DNA of 64,000 nt from Ruminococcoides sp052118065 (GCA_052118065.1 JBQKHY010000002.1:124001-188000); one strand, 5' to 3'; counted from the stretch's first letter, positions 8,456 to 17,632 are shown. The notes: a model not told the origin generated them from the sequence alone. Translations and numbers: made by a program.

Positions 8456-9862
8456 GTGGCATTTGAAGGTCTTTCTGATAAGCTAAGTAATGCTTTTAAA
8501 AAGTTAAAAAATAAAGGTAAACTTACTGAAAGTGATGTTAAAGAAGCTATGCGTGAAGTGCGATTGGCACTTCTAGAGGCTGATGTAAACTTTAAAGTTG
8601 CTAAGAACTTTACTAACAAAGTTACTGAGAGAGCTATCGGTCAGGATGTTATGGAAAGTCTAACTCCTGCACAGATGGTTGTTAAAATAGTAAATGAAGA
8701 ACTAACTGCATTGATGGGTGGAGAAGAGGAGAAGATTAAATTCGCTTCTAAGCCACCAACAGTAATTATGATGTGTGGCCTTCAGGGTAGTGGTAAAACT
8801 ACTCACACTGCTAAACTTGCAAAAATGCTAAAGTCACAAGGTAGAAGACCTTTACTTGTAGCTTGTGATATTTACAGACCTGCTGCTATTGACCAGCTAA
8901 AGGTTGTTGGTGCAAAGGCAGGAGCTCCTGTATTTGAAATGGGTAAGAAAAATCCTGTGAAAATTGCAAAAGAAGCTATTAAACACGCTAAAGACTATGG
9001 TAATGATGTAGTTATCCTTGATACTGCCGGTCGTCTTCACATTGATGAAGAACTTATGGAAGAACTAAAGAATATTAAGAAGGAAGTTAATCCTGATGAA
9101 ATTCTTTTGGTTATCGACTCAATGACAGGTCAGGACGCAGTTAATGTTGCTAAGTCATTTAATGACTTGCTTGAAATCACAGGTGTTATCCTAACTAAGT
9201 TAGACGGTGATACTCGTGGTGGTGCTGCACTTTCCGTTAAGGAAGTTACAGGCAAGCCAATTAAGTTCTGTGGTACAGGTGAAAAGCTTGAGGATCTAGA
9301 AGTTTTCCACCCTGACAGAATGGCAAGCCGTATTCTTGGTATGGGCGATGTGCTTACTCTTATTGAAGATGTAGAGGCAAAGCTTGATGAAAAGAAAGCT
9401 GAAGCAGTTGCCAAGAAAATGATGGAAAACAAGATGGACTTTAACGATTTGCTACAACAGTTTGAGCAGATTAAGAAAATGGGTCCTATTAAGGGTATTT
9501 TAGGTAAGATTCCGGGACTAGGAAAACAACTTGAAAATGCCGATATTGACGATAGACAAATCGACTGGTGTGAGGCTATTATTTACTCAATGACACCTGC
9601 CGAAAGAGAAAAGCCAAGCCTAATTAATGCCAGTAGAAAGAAAAGAATTGCTGCCGGTTCAGGTAGAAAGGTTGAAGAAGTTAACAGACTTCTAAAGCAA
9701 CTTGAACAAATGCAGAAAATGATGAAACAGTTTACAGGCAAAGGCAAGAAGGGCAAACGCAGAGCCATGATGAAAGGTATGCCAAACTTAAATGAACTTG
9801 GTGACCTAGGCAATATGGGTGGAAACGGAATGCCACCAATGGGTGGAGGTTTTCCTTTCTAA
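8456..9862 (+). CDS. ffh: signal recognition particle protein Ffh (SRP54)
   Basis: The SRP GTPase (468 residues) that binds signal sequences and 4.5S/6S RNA and targets ribosomes to FtsY. N domain (GLSDKLSNAFKKLKNKGKLTE), G domain with P-loop GLQGSGKTT near residue 107, DTAGR near 190, TKLDG near 247 and GTGEKLEDLEVF, then the Met-rich M domain (MEQIKKMGPIKGILGKIPGLG) and a Gly/Met/Pro-rich tail. The start is GTG after AGGAGGTAAGTCCT. Operonic with ylxM. Confidence 0.97.
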   Translation: MAFEGLSDKLSNAFKKLKNKGKLTESDVKEAMREVRLALLEADVNFKVAKNFTNKVTERAIGQDVMESLTPAQMVVKIVNEELTALMGGEEEKIKFASKPPTVIMMCGLQGSGKTTHTAKLAKMLKSQGRRPLLVACDIYRPAAIDQLKVVGAKAGAPVFEMGKKNPVKIAKEAIKHAKDYGNDVVILDTAGRLHIDEELMEELKNIKKEVNPDEILLVIDSMTGQDAVNVAKSFNDLLEITGVILTKLDGDTRGGAALSVKEVTGKPIKFCGTGEKLEDLEVFHPDRMASRILGMGDVLTLIEDVEAKLDEKKAEAVAKKMMENKMDFNDLLQQFEQIKKMGPIKGILGKIPGLGKQLENADIDDRQIDWCEAIIYSMTPAEREKPSLINASRKKRIAAGSGRKVEEVNRLLKQLEQMQKMMKQFTGKGKKGKRRAMMKGMPNLNELGDLGNMGGNGMPPMGGGFPF

Positions 9863-9925
9863 CAACTAGTTATTATCCAATTAATTTTGGTGATATAGAT
9901 ACTTAATTATGGAGGTGAAAATATA

Positions 9926-10165
9926 ATGGTAAAGATTAGACTAAGAAGAATGGGTGCTAAGAAGTCTCCTTTCTACAGAATCGTAGTTGCTGACTCAAGA
10001 TATCCTAGAGATGGTCGTTTCATCGAAGAAATCGGCACATACAATCCTCTAACAAATCCTTCAACAGTTAATGTTGATGCTGATGCAGTTAAGACTTGGA
10101 TTGCTAAGGGTGCACAGCCTACAGATACAGTTAAGGCATTGTTAAAGAAGGAGGGTATTCTATAA
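9926..10165 (+). CDS. rpsP: 30S ribosomal protein S16
   Basis: A 79-residue bS16, a small-subunit assembly protein. MVKIRLRRMGAKKSPFYRIVVADSR is the diagnostic N-terminus. RBS GGAGGTG precedes the ATG. Its stop TAA shares one base with the khpA start (TAATG), so the two are coupled. Confidence 0.97.
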   Translation: MVKIRLRRMGAKKSPFYRIVVADSRYPRDGRFIEEIGTYNPLTNPSTVNVDADAVKTWIAKGAQPTDTVKALLKKEGIL

Positions 10166-10398
10166 TGACAGAATTACTCACAATCATTGCCAAAGGTCTT
10201 GTTGAAGAACCTGACAAGGTTTCTGTAACTCAGGACGAAAAGGACGCTGAAGGCGTTACTGTATATCATATTCATGTTGCTGAAAGCGATATGGGTAGAA
10301 TTATCGGTAAGCAAGGCAGAATTGCTAAGGCTATCCGTACAGTAGCTCGTTCTGCAGCTATCCGTAATAACGAAAGAATCTCAGTTGAAATCGACTGA
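10165..10398 (+). CDS. khpA: KH domain RNA-binding protein KhpA
   Basis: A 77-residue single KH domain protein; in Gram-positives KhpA pairs with KhpB/Jag and affects division and elongation. The GRIIGKQGRIAKAIR loop (GxxG motif) is clear. It overlaps rpsP by one base. The usual next genes rimM and trmD are separated here by two terminators and an antisense glycosyltransferase gene. Confidence 0.95.
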   Translation: MTELLTIIAKGLVEEPDKVSVTQDEKDAEGVTVYHIHVAESDMGRIIGKQGRIAKAIRTVARSAAIRNNERISVEID

Positions 10399-10404
10399 TA
10401 TTCC

Positions 10405-10435
10405 AAAAATAACCCCCAATATGGGGGATATTTTT
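10405..10435 (+). terminator. terminator after khpA
   Basis: CCCCC / GGGGG core with flanking A/T pairing (AAAAATA...TATTTTT), loop AATAT, then T-run. Confidence 0.8.
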
Positions 10436-10447
10436 ATGCAGAAAAAG

Positions 10448-10489
10448 AACTGACCCAAGTAGTTTATACTTGAGTCAGTTTTTGCTTTT
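10448..10489. terminator. bidirectional terminator between khpA and the antisense glycosyltransferase
   Basis: A 14-bp stem with one mismatch (10448-10461 with 10467-10480), a T-rich run to the right and an A-run to the left (10442-10446), so it can serve both strands. Confidence 0.8.
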
Positions 10490-10504
10490 GTTAAATTCAG
10501 TTTA

Positions 10505-12205
10505 TTAAGATTGTCTTGTTTTGCTGTCAATCTTAAAGATTACTTTCTTGATTTTGTCACCAAGAGTTTCTTTTTCACTGTCACTATTACTGCTAAAGTT
10601 CTTTGGTTTAACAAGTAAATATAAACCGTATGATGAGAACATAATCATTACAATAAAGTATGTAAGTACATATTGGCTCTTACCTTCAAATAATGTGTGG
10701 TAAATAAATCCACCGGCAAGACCTGTTAAAATCATAATTGTTTCAGCTGAACATCTCTTTTTGATTAATCCTGCAACACCGATTGCAAATAGGATAAATG
10801 TAATCATCTGGAAGAAATCAAAGTAGTCATATAGGAACTTGTTTATCTTGCCACTATAAATACTGTATAGTGTTGTATTTTCCTTAACTTCACCAAAGTA
10901 ATGACCTTTAACTTGGCTTACCCATAAACTTTCATATGATGGTTCATTCCATTGTGAAAGAATTTTTTTGCTAAAGAAATTGTTTCTGTAGTGAGAGTCT
11001 TGCTTAAATTTATTAAGTCTTTCTTTAATATCTGTCTTAGCCAATGTGTCAGCTTGTTTATTATCTAAGTTAGCATTTAAGAAATTTGACTTAGCCATAT
11101 CGTTGTACCAACCGGGAGCCATAGCAGATTCATTTAAACCGGCATCTAAGTAAAGAATTTGGTCAACACCTTTACCTAGGTCAACACCACTTCTCTTTTC
11201 GTAACTCATAATAACTAGGTTAAATGAACCGACAGAAATCAAAACTACAAATGCAATAGAAACAAAGTGTAACCACTTTTTGTTCTTAATAATGTAAATA
11301 AGAAGTGCAATACAAATAGCAGCCAGCCAAATCATATTGTTGTACTTTGCTACAACTGAAAGTGCCATTAGTAATGATGCAGGTAGTAAGTTTAGGTAAT
11401 TGTGCTTTTCTTCACTTTGCATAAATCTAATTACAAAGTAACAAGCCCACATTGCCGAAGCGATACCGATAATATTACCGTAAACAAATGTTGTAAATAA
11501 AATACCTTGAATACAACCGGCCAACATAAATACTGTAATAAATGTAACTGACTTACTCTTAAACAACCTTTTGCTGATTGCTACAATAGCAATGTAAAGA
11601 GCAGTTAAAGCCAGTACATTGAACACTTGCATTGGCATTGAAGTTGTTGTACCGAAAATTCTGTAAACAATTTCGCTGATAAATACAAAGCCAAGTTGGA
11701 ATGGATAAATCTTGTAGTAACTAACATTGTTATAGAAAGTATCATTACTTGTCTGGAATGACTGATAGTTACCTTTTGCTGCCTCCATTGCAGTTTGAGT
11801 AACTGTACCTGAGTCAGCAGTAGGAACACTCTGTGCCATAAATATCCATATAAATCCAAGTGTTATGGTGTAAACCGAAAGTCCAACCACTAACGCTAAA
11901 TCGGAAACTTTCTTGAAAACATTGGCGTATCTGCTTAGTGCAAAGACTAACAAGAAAAATCCACCAAGTAAAAAGAAGTTCATTACCAGGTCATCATAGT
12001 TAAACTGTATAACTTCTCCACCAAAGTTAGCACTGTCAAATTCACTGGTTTGTAATACCGACATTATTGCCACATAACCAAAGAAAATAAAGCAAAGAAT
12101 TGTGATACCATATGAGCATATAGTTTCAAAAAGATTTTGCTTTTTTAGGTTAGGGGCAACTACCTTTTCCTTTTTATTAGAAGGAAGTTTTTTTGAATTG
12201 TCCAT
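10505..12205 (-). CDS. GT-C fold membrane glycosyltransferase (GT39/ArnT-like)
   Basis: A 566-residue polytopic membrane protein with a short basic N-terminus, a first membrane helix (residues about 28-48), then further helices and a large external loop. An acidic motif after an early membrane segment (SVPTADSGTV) and the loop YYKIYPFQLGFVF resemble lipid-phosphate-sugar dependent GT-C enzymes. Such enzymes transfer sugars from polyprenyl phosphate to cell-surface acceptors. The substrate cannot be read from the sequence. RBS AAAGGA precedes the ATG. It is transcribed against the ribosomal operon it splits. Confidence 0.75.
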   Translation of the reverse strand: MDNSKKLPSNKKEKVVAPNLKKQNLFETICSYGITILCFIFFGYVAIMSVLQTSEFDSANFGGEVIQFNYDDLVMNFFLLGGFFLLVFALSRYANVFKKVSDLALVVGLSVYTITLGFIWIFMAQSVPTADSGTVTQTAMEAAKGNYQSFQTSNDTFYNNVSYYKIYPFQLGFVFISEIVYRIFGTTTSMPMQVFNVLALTALYIAIVAISKRLFKSKSVTFITVFMLAGCIQGILFTTFVYGNIIGIASAMWACYFVIRFMQSEEKHNYLNLLPASLLMALSVVAKYNNMIWLAAICIALLIYIIKNKKWLHFVSIAFVVLISVGSFNLVIMSYEKRSGVDLGKGVDQILYLDAGLNESAMAPGWYNDMAKSNFLNANLDNKQADTLAKTDIKERLNKFKQDSHYRNNFFSKKILSQWNEPSYESLWVSQVKGHYFGEVKENTTLYSIYSGKINKFLYDYFDFFQMITFILFAIGVAGLIKKRCSAETIMILTGLAGGFIYHTLFEGKSQYVLTYFIVMIMFSSYGLYLLVKPKNFSSNSDSEKETLGDKIKKVIFKIDSKTRQS

Positions 12206-12274
12206 AATAAAAAATCCTTTTCTTTTTTCTACTTATAAATTATATCTAAAATGTAACATAAATTCAAGTGAATA

Positions 12275-12303
12275 TTGAATGTAGTTGTGATTTGTGTTAA
12301 AAT
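12275..12303 (+). promoter_or_regulatory. candidate promoter for rimM-trmD
   Basis: TTGAAT (12275-12280), 17-bp spacer, TAAAAT (12298-12303), about 90 bp before rimM. The antisense insertion means rimM needs its own promoter. Confidence 0.55.
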
Positions 12304-12392
12304 ATCCTAAAAGTATGGGTATTATTTATATATTATATAAAGTTAATTGAAAAAAAGATAATAAGAATACTTAAAATAATAGGAGAGATACT

Positions 12393-12905
12393 ATGATTAA
12401 GGAATATCTTGAAGTAGGTAAAATTGTAGGCACTCACGGTATTAAGGGTGAGTGTAGAGTAGAATTGTGGTGTGATGGTGGTGACTTTTTTAGTTGCTTT
12501 ACAACACTTTATCTTGATAAAGACGGTAAGAAAAATATTTCTGTAAAAAGCAGACCTCATAAAAATATTGCACTAATGAAAATTAAAGGTATTGATAATA
12601 TTGATGATGCAATTCCTCTTGTCGGTAAAGTTCTATATATTAACAGAGATGATTGTCCACTTCCTGAAGATGTATATTTTGTACAAGATATTATCGGTTG
12701 TGAAGTTAGAGATATAAATGACGGTACTGTATATGGTAAAGTAACAGATGTACTTTATACCGGTGCAAACGATGTTTATGAAATTAAAGCAAGTGACGGC
12801 AAAACTTACTTAATGCCTAAGATTGATGAGATTGTTAAGGAAATTAATGTTTATGAGGAGTATATTCTCATTGAGCCTATGAAAGGACTATTTGATGAGG
12901 ATTGA
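12393..12905 (+). CDS. rimM: ribosome maturation factor RimM
   Basis: A 170-residue 16S rRNA processing and 30S head assembly factor. N-terminal beta-barrel signature EVGKIVGTHGIKGE and the C-terminal PRC-barrel segment (LMPKIDEIVKEINV, then IEPMKGLFDED) are seen. RBS AGGAGAG lies before the ATG. Its last 11 bp overlap the trmD start. Confidence 0.95.
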   Translation: MIKEYLEVGKIVGTHGIKGECRVELWCDGGDFFSCFTTLYLDKDGKKNISVKSRPHKNIALMKIKGIDNIDDAIPLVGKVLYINRDDCPLPEDVYFVQDIIGCEVRDINDGTVYGKVTDVLYTGANDVYEIKASDGKTYLMPKIDEIVKEINVYEEYILIEPMKGLFDED

Positions 12906-13632
12906 TTTGATAACATTGTTTCCGGAAATGTGTGAAACAGTTTTAAACGAAAGTATTTTAGGTAGAGCCCAAAAGAAAGGTGTACTTGAAATCAACACTC
13001 ATCAGCTTAGGGACTTTGCTTTTGATAAACACAAGAGAGTTGATGATACACCTTATGGTGGTGGCAAAGGTATGCTGATGAAAGCAGAACCTATTGCACT
13101 ATGCTTTGAGAACATTTGTGAACAAGTTGGTGAAAAGCCTTACTTTGTGTATATGTCACCACAAGGCAAAACTCTAAATCAGCAAAAGCTAATTGATATT
13201 TCAAGTCATAAGAATGTTTGTGTATTGTGTGGTCACTATGAAGGTGTTGACCAAAGAGTACTTGATGAATATGTAGATGAAGAAATTTCTATCGGTGACT
13301 ATGTATTAACCGGTGGTGAATTACCTGCACTTGTATTTATTGATGCACTTTCCAGAATGACAGAGGGTGTCCTTTCCGATACAGTTTGCTTTACTGATGA
13401 AAGCCACTATAACGGACTTCTTGAATGTCCACAATATACAAAGCCACAGGTGTGGAGAGATAGAGAAGTTCCACCTGTACTATACAGTGGTCATCATGCT
13501 AATGTGGATAAATGGCAGAAAGAACATTCCTTAATTAACACATATAATAAGCGTCCCGATTTGTTAGAGAAGAAGGAATTATCAAAAGAAGATAAGGAAT
13601 TTTTGAAAAATTATATAAACTCACTAAAGTAG
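12895..13632 (+). CDS. trmD: tRNA (guanine37-N1)-methyltransferase
   Basis: TrmD (245 residues) makes m1G37 in tRNAs using SAM, preventing +1 frameshifting. Seen: MRIDLITLFPEMC start, the VDDTPYGGGKGM segment, and the SPOUT trefoil-knot residues in GDYVLTGGELPALV. I prefer ATG 12895 to the TTG at 12892. It overlaps rimM by 11 bp. rplS, the usual next gene, is not present. Confidence 0.96.
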   Translation: MRIDLITLFPEMCETVLNESILGRAQKKGVLEINTHQLRDFAFDKHKRVDDTPYGGGKGMLMKAEPIALCFENICEQVGEKPYFVYMSPQGKTLNQQKLIDISSHKNVCVLCGHYEGVDQRVLDEYVDEEISIGDYVLTGGELPALVFIDALSRMTEGVLSDTVCFTDESHYNGLLECPQYTKPQVWRDREVPPVLYSGHHANVDKWQKEHSLINTYNKRPDLLEKKELSKEDKEFLKNYINSLK

Positions 13633-13771
13633 TTTTGTAATATTGGTTATAACTAAATTAAATTCTTGTGATGTAATAACAAAAATGTATTGTTGTTTTC
13701 GTCGGATTGCACAAGAAACAGATTTTTATTTTCTTTTCAAATGTGTAGTGAAACAAATTTAAAAAATAAGG

Positions 13772-13800
13772 TTGATTTAGTTGTTTTCTAGGGTTATAAT
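13772..13800 (+). promoter_or_regulatory. sigma-A promoter for the HPr-like gene
   Basis: TTGATT (13772-13777), 17-bp spacer, TATAAT (13795-13800). About 95 bp of leader follows before the ATG. Confidence 0.75.
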
Positions 13801-13816
13801 ACACTTATTGAATGTG

Positions 13817-13856
13817 AAAATTTGCTTATGATGTTTCTTTTTTATAAGCAAAATTT
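13817..13856 (+). promoter_or_regulatory. leader hairpin before the HPr-like gene
   Basis: A 13-bp stem with a single mismatch (13817-13829 with 13844-13856) and a 14-base loop. It lies in the 5' leader and has no following T-run, so it is not an obvious terminator. Role unknown. Confidence 0.45.
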
Positions 13857-13901
13857 GATAAATTTTAGGTTTTTATTCACTGACAAGAGAGGGATTTAGG
13901 C

Positions 13902-14168
13902 ATGTATGTAAAGGAAGTTTTAGTTCAGAACAAAGCAGGACTAAGAGGTAGACCTGCAACATTTTTTATTCAGAAGGCTAACGAATATAAGTCAACTGTA
14001 TGGGTAGAAAAGGATGAAAGAAGAGTAAGTGGTAAGAGTCTTCTTGGTGTTTTATCCCTAGGTGTTGTTGGTGGTACAACAATTAAGATTATTGCAGATG
14101 GTCCTGACGAAAAGGATGCAACAGAAGGTATTGTTGCTCTAGTAGAATCAGGTTTCACTGGTATGTAA
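13902..14168 (+). CDS. HPr family protein without the catalytic histidine
   Basis: An 88-residue HPr-fold protein. In HPr the motif GLHARPA carries His15, phosphorylated by EI; here the motif is GLRGRPA, with Arg at residue 15. The regulatory site is kept: Ser46 in KSLLGVLSLG. This is the pattern of Crh-like proteins (which carry Gln15), so a signalling role through HPr kinase/CcpA, not sugar phosphotransfer, is likely but inferred. It is monocistronic, with its own promoter and terminator, between trmD and uvrC. RBS GAGAGGG precedes the ATG. Confidence 0.85.
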   Translation: MYVKEVLVQNKAGLRGRPATFFIQKANEYKSTVWVEKDERRVSGKSLLGVLSLGVVGGTTIKIIADGPDEKDATEGIVALVESGFTGM

Positions 14169-14185
14169 TTTTTGACTTTCATTAT

Positions 14186-14219
14186 GGGTGGTTAGTTTTT
14201 AACCACCCTTATTTTTTTA
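14186..14219 (+). terminator. terminator after the HPr-like gene
   Basis: GGGTGGTTA (14186-14194) pairs with TAACCACCC (14200-14208), followed by a T-run to 14219. Confidence 0.88.
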
Positions 14220-14234
14220 TTGTGAGGTGATATT

Positions 14235-16067
14235 GTGAATATAAAAGAATTAAGAAAAAAGGCAATGGCTTTACCACTACTTCCCGGTGTATATATAATG
14301 AGAGACAGTAGTCACAATATCATTTATATAGGTAAAGCAAAAGCTCTTAAGAACAGAGTCAGTCAGTACTTTGGCAGTCAAAATAACCATCAGGAAAAAG
14401 TCCGTAGAATGGTTAGTAATGTTTATGACTTTGACTATATTATTACCGACAGTGAGTTTGAGGCTCTTATTCTTGAATGTTCATTGATTAAGCAAAATAC
14501 ACCTAAGTACAATATTCTTTTAAAGGATGACAAGGGTTATAGCTATATTAAAGTCAGTAGTGATAAGTGGAGAAGAATCTCCTATGCATTGCAACAGGAT
14601 GACCCAAAGGCAACATATATCGGACCTTATAAAAGTTCATATTATGTTAAGAATGCTATTGATGAGGCAATAAAGATTTTTCAACTTCCAACTTGCAACA
14701 AAAAGTTTCCTGAAGATTTTAGAAAAACAAGACCTTGTCTAAATTATCATATAAAGCAATGTTGTGCACCATGCAGAGGAAAAATGTCATTGGCAGAATA
14801 CAATGAGCATATTGACTCAGCACTTGAATTTTTAAAGGGTGGTACAACAGAGTCTATTGCAAAAATGACAGAAGAAATGAACAAAGCCTCTGAAAATCTT
14901 GACTTTGAATTAGCTGCAAAAATTCGTGACAGAATAGCCTCAGTTAAGAAAATGAATGATAAGCAAAAGGTAGTTGACATTAAGGTTGATGAACAAGATG
15001 TAATTGCTTATATTACTGATGGTGACAAAGGCACATTTGAAGTTTTTAGATTTAAAGACGGTAGGCTTTTTGACAGAGAACATTTTATGGTTGATAACGG
15101 TGAGAATGAAGAAGAATTAATGGCTGAGTTTATCACCCGTTACTACACAATCCGAGATGATGTTCCAAAGCAGTTAACACTGGACAGAGAAATTGAGGAC
15201 AGTAAGCTTCTTACTAAGTGGCTTAGTGAAAAGAAAGGTTCAGCAGTTCATATTGTTGTACCTAAAATCGGTGACCAAAAGCACCTTGTAGATATGTGCA
15301 AGAAAAATGCAATTGAAAGACTTGCCCAAACTAAAGGTAGCACTACCGGTGAATATGGTGTGCTGGAGGAACTTAAGGAAGTTTTAGGTTTAGATAAAAT
15401 TCCTGAATATATTGAATCATACGACAACAGTAACCTTAGTGGTAGTGAAAATGTTTGTGGTATGATAGTTTATGAAAATGGCAAGAAAAATAAAAAGGCT
15501 TATAAAAAGTTCAAGATAAAGGGTTTTGAAGGTCAGGATGACTATGCAAGTATGGCAGAAGTTATTGACAGAAGACTTGATGAATATGAAAAAGCAGAAG
15601 AACCTGTTGGATTTGGCAGAAAGCCTGATTTAATCTTGCTTGATGGTGGCAAAGGTCAGGTAAATGCAGTATTGCCTATACTGAAGAAACATAATATTGA
15701 CATACCTACTTTTGGTATGGTTAAGGATGAAAGTCACCGAACAAGAGCAATTGTTTCAGATAAAGGGGAAATTGCAATTAGCAGAAAGAGAAAACTGTTT
15801 ACCTTTATCAGCAAAATGCAAGATGAAGTCCATAGATTTGCTATTGGTTATCAGCGACAAAGAAGAAGTATGAACACCTTTAAAAGTTCATTAACCGATA
15901 TTCCGGGAGTAGGTATTGAAAGAGCAAAGGCACTATTAAAGCACTTTAGAACTATTAAAAATATTAGCGAAGCTGATTATGAAGAATTACTTAATGCACC
16001 TAAAATGAACAAGGTTTCTGCCGATAGTGTTTATAATTATTTTCATAATGAAAATAATAGTAATTGA
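14235..16067 (+). CDS. uvrC: UvrABC system protein C (excinuclease subunit)
   Basis: UvrC (610 residues) makes the dual incisions in nucleotide excision repair. Seen: the N-terminal GIY-YIG nuclease (LPGVYIMRD, IIYIGKAKALKNRVSQYF), a Cys-rich segment near residues 155-182 (CNKKF, CLNYHIKQCCAPC), the UVR motif (EKLRDRI-like EEMNKASENLDFELAAKIRD), the RNase H-like C-terminal nuclease (ESYDNSNLSG, LILLDGGKGQVNAV) and a C-terminal HhH (DIPGVGIERAKALLKHF). Start GTG 14235 follows GAGGTGATATT. Confidence 0.97.
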   Translation: MNIKELRKKAMALPLLPGVYIMRDSSHNIIYIGKAKALKNRVSQYFGSQNNHQEKVRRMVSNVYDFDYIITDSEFEALILECSLIKQNTPKYNILLKDDKGYSYIKVSSDKWRRISYALQQDDPKATYIGPYKSSYYVKNAIDEAIKIFQLPTCNKKFPEDFRKTRPCLNYHIKQCCAPCRGKMSLAEYNEHIDSALEFLKGGTTESIAKMTEEMNKASENLDFELAAKIRDRIASVKKMNDKQKVVDIKVDEQDVIAYITDGDKGTFEVFRFKDGRLFDREHFMVDNGENEEELMAEFITRYYTIRDDVPKQLTLDREIEDSKLLTKWLSEKKGSAVHIVVPKIGDQKHLVDMCKKNAIERLAQTKGSTTGEYGVLEELKEVLGLDKIPEYIESYDNSNLSGSENVCGMIVYENGKKNKKAYKKFKIKGFEGQDDYASMAEVIDRRLDEYEKAEEPVGFGRKPDLILLDGGKGQVNAVLPILKKHNIDIPTFGMVKDESHRTRAIVSDKGEIAISRKRKLFTFISKMQDEVHRFAIGYQRQRRSMNTFKSSLTDIPGVGIERAKALLKHFRTIKNISEADYEELLNAPKMNKVSADSVYNYFHNENNSN

Positions 16068-16107
16068 GTTTTTCTTTTATATATGTTAGAATTACGGTGG
16101 TGATATT

Positions 16108-16656
16108 ATGAGAGTTATTACAGGAATAGCGAAAGGTACAAGACTAAGAACTCTGGAAGGTAATGATGTTCGTCCTACTACAGACAGAGTAAAGGAAGGT
16201 ATCTTTTCTGCTTTACAATTTGGAATTGAGGGTAGAACTTTTCTTGATTTGTTTGCCGGTAGTGGACAAATGGGAATTGAAGCTATCTCAAGAGGTGCAA
16301 AGAAAGCAGTATTTGTTGACAGTAGCAAAAAGTCTTTGCAGGTAGTAAATGAAAATATTGAAAAATGTAAATTTCAAGATAAATCAAAGGTTGTCAACGG
16401 TTCAGCAGTAAGTTTCTTAAAGATGAATAAAGAGAAGTTTGATATTGCTTTTCTTGACCCACCATATAGACAAGGATTACTTGAAGAAGTGCTGCCTTTG
16501 GTATTTGAAAATATGAAAGAAACCGGTGTTGTACTATGTGAACATCCTGTTGATGAAAAAATTATTGAAAAATATTCTAATTTTAGCCTTGACAGAGAAT
16601 ATCGCTATGGTAAAATAAAGATAAGCAGTTTTTGTTACAAAGAAAATATTGAGTAG
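16108..16656 (+). CDS. rsmD: 16S rRNA (guanine966-N2)-methyltransferase RsmD
   Basis: A 182-residue SAM-dependent methyltransferase acting on assembled 30S. Starts MRVITGIAKGTRL, SAM-binding motif FLDLFAGSGQMGIEA, and catalytic DPPY (FLDPPYRQG). RBS GGTGGTGAT. Usually found beside coaD, as here, 30 bp upstream of it. Confidence 0.95.
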   Translation: MRVITGIAKGTRLRTLEGNDVRPTTDRVKEGIFSALQFGIEGRTFLDLFAGSGQMGIEAISRGAKKAVFVDSSKKSLQVVNENIEKCKFQDKSKVVNGSAVSFLKMNKEKFDIAFLDPPYRQGLLEEVLPLVFENMKETGVVLCEHPVDEKIIEKYSNFSLDREYRYGKIKISSFCYKENIE

Positions 16657-16686
16657 TTCGTACTAAACTTGGAAAGAGGAAAAAGA

Positions 16687-17175
16687 ATGGATAAAATAGC
16701 AATTTGTCCCGGTAGTTTCGATCCGGTAACCCTTGGACATATTGATATTATAGAAAGAGCATCTAAGATGTTCAGCAAAGTTATTGTTGCCGTTATGGTT
16801 AATCCAAATAAACAACCAAGTTTTTCTATTAACGAACGAATTGATTTGTTAAAGGAAGCGACAACACATATCAGCAATTTGGAGATTGTATCTTTTAATG
16901 GTCTTTTGGCAAGTTATGCAAAGGAAAGATCAGCAGTTGCAGTTGTTAAGGGGTTAAGAGCTGTATCTGACTTTGAATATGAATTTCAAATGGCTTTAAC
17001 AAACAAAAAACTCAATCCCGATTTGGAAACTATCTTCCTAACTACCAGTGCAAAGTATATGTACTTAAGCTCTAGTATGGTTAAGCAGGTGGCATCCTTC
17101 GGTGGGGACATTAGTGATTTTGTTCCGGCTTGTTTGTACGACAAAATATACAGTAGATTAAAAGGAGTTAATTAA
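16687..17175 (+). CDS. coaD: phosphopantetheine adenylyltransferase
   Basis: CoaD (162 residues) makes dephospho-CoA from 4'-phosphopantetheine and ATP, the fourth step of CoA synthesis. Nucleotidyltransferase motifs: CPGSFDPVTLGHIDI near residue 6 and YLSSSMVKQVA near 127. I chose ATG 16687 (AGAGGAAAAAGA upstream) over TTG 16669. Together with panB and panC at 31-32.6 kb this window holds three pantothenate/CoA genes. Confidence 0.96.
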   Translation: MDKIAICPGSFDPVTLGHIDIIERASKMFSKVIVAVMVNPNKQPSFSINERIDLLKEATTHISNLEIVSFNGLLASYAKERSAVAVVKGLRAVSDFEYEFQMALTNKKLNPDLETIFLTTSAKYMYLSSSMVKQVASFGGDISDFVPACLYDKIYSRLKGVN

Positions 17176-17176
17176 G

Positions 17177-17632
17177 ATGAGAGTGGAAGACCTAATCAAT
17201 GAGTTAGAAGATATGATGAACGATGCAAAGGTTCTACCTTTAACAGGTGGTAAGGCTGTTGTAGATACAGAAGCCGTTCTTGATATTCTTGATGACATTC
17301 AGGATGCACTACCGGGTGAAGTTAGACAGGCTAAGAGCATTGTTGCCGATAGAAGCCAGATTCTTGCTGAAGCTAAGAAAGAAGCAGAAGAAATTATCCG
17401 TGCCGGTGAAGAAAAGAAGAAACAGCTTGTTGCTGAAGATGAAATCACAAAGCAGGCACAGGCACAGGCAGCTGACATCCTAAGTGATGCAAAGAAGAAG
17501 TCTTCTGAAATGAAGAAAGCAGCTAACGGTTATGTTACTGACCTAATGAAGAGAGCTGATGAAACTCTAACAGATTTAACTAACGAAATCCGTAAGACTC
17601 GTCAGGACATTCAGGCTCAGAAGAAAGACTGA
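17177..17632 (+). CDS. coiled-coil protein of unknown function downstream of coaD
   Basis: A 151-residue soluble acidic/basic protein, nearly all helical. An N-terminal segment (MRVEDLINELEDMMNDAKVL) is followed by an extended Ala/Lys/Glu coiled coil from about residue 45 to 148. It resembles the ATPase-subunit-like or DivIVA-like coiled-coil proteins often found beside coaD in clostridia, but I cannot name a family with certainty. It starts one base after the coaD stop, so it is co-transcribed. No signal peptide or membrane segment. Confidence 0.7.
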   Translation: MRVEDLINELEDMMNDAKVLPLTGGKAVVDTEAVLDILDDIQDALPGEVRQAKSIVADRSQILAEAKKEAEEIIRAGEEKKKQLVAEDEITKQAQAQAADILSDAKKKSSEMKKAANGYVTDLMKRADETLTDLTNEIRKTRQDIQAQKKD

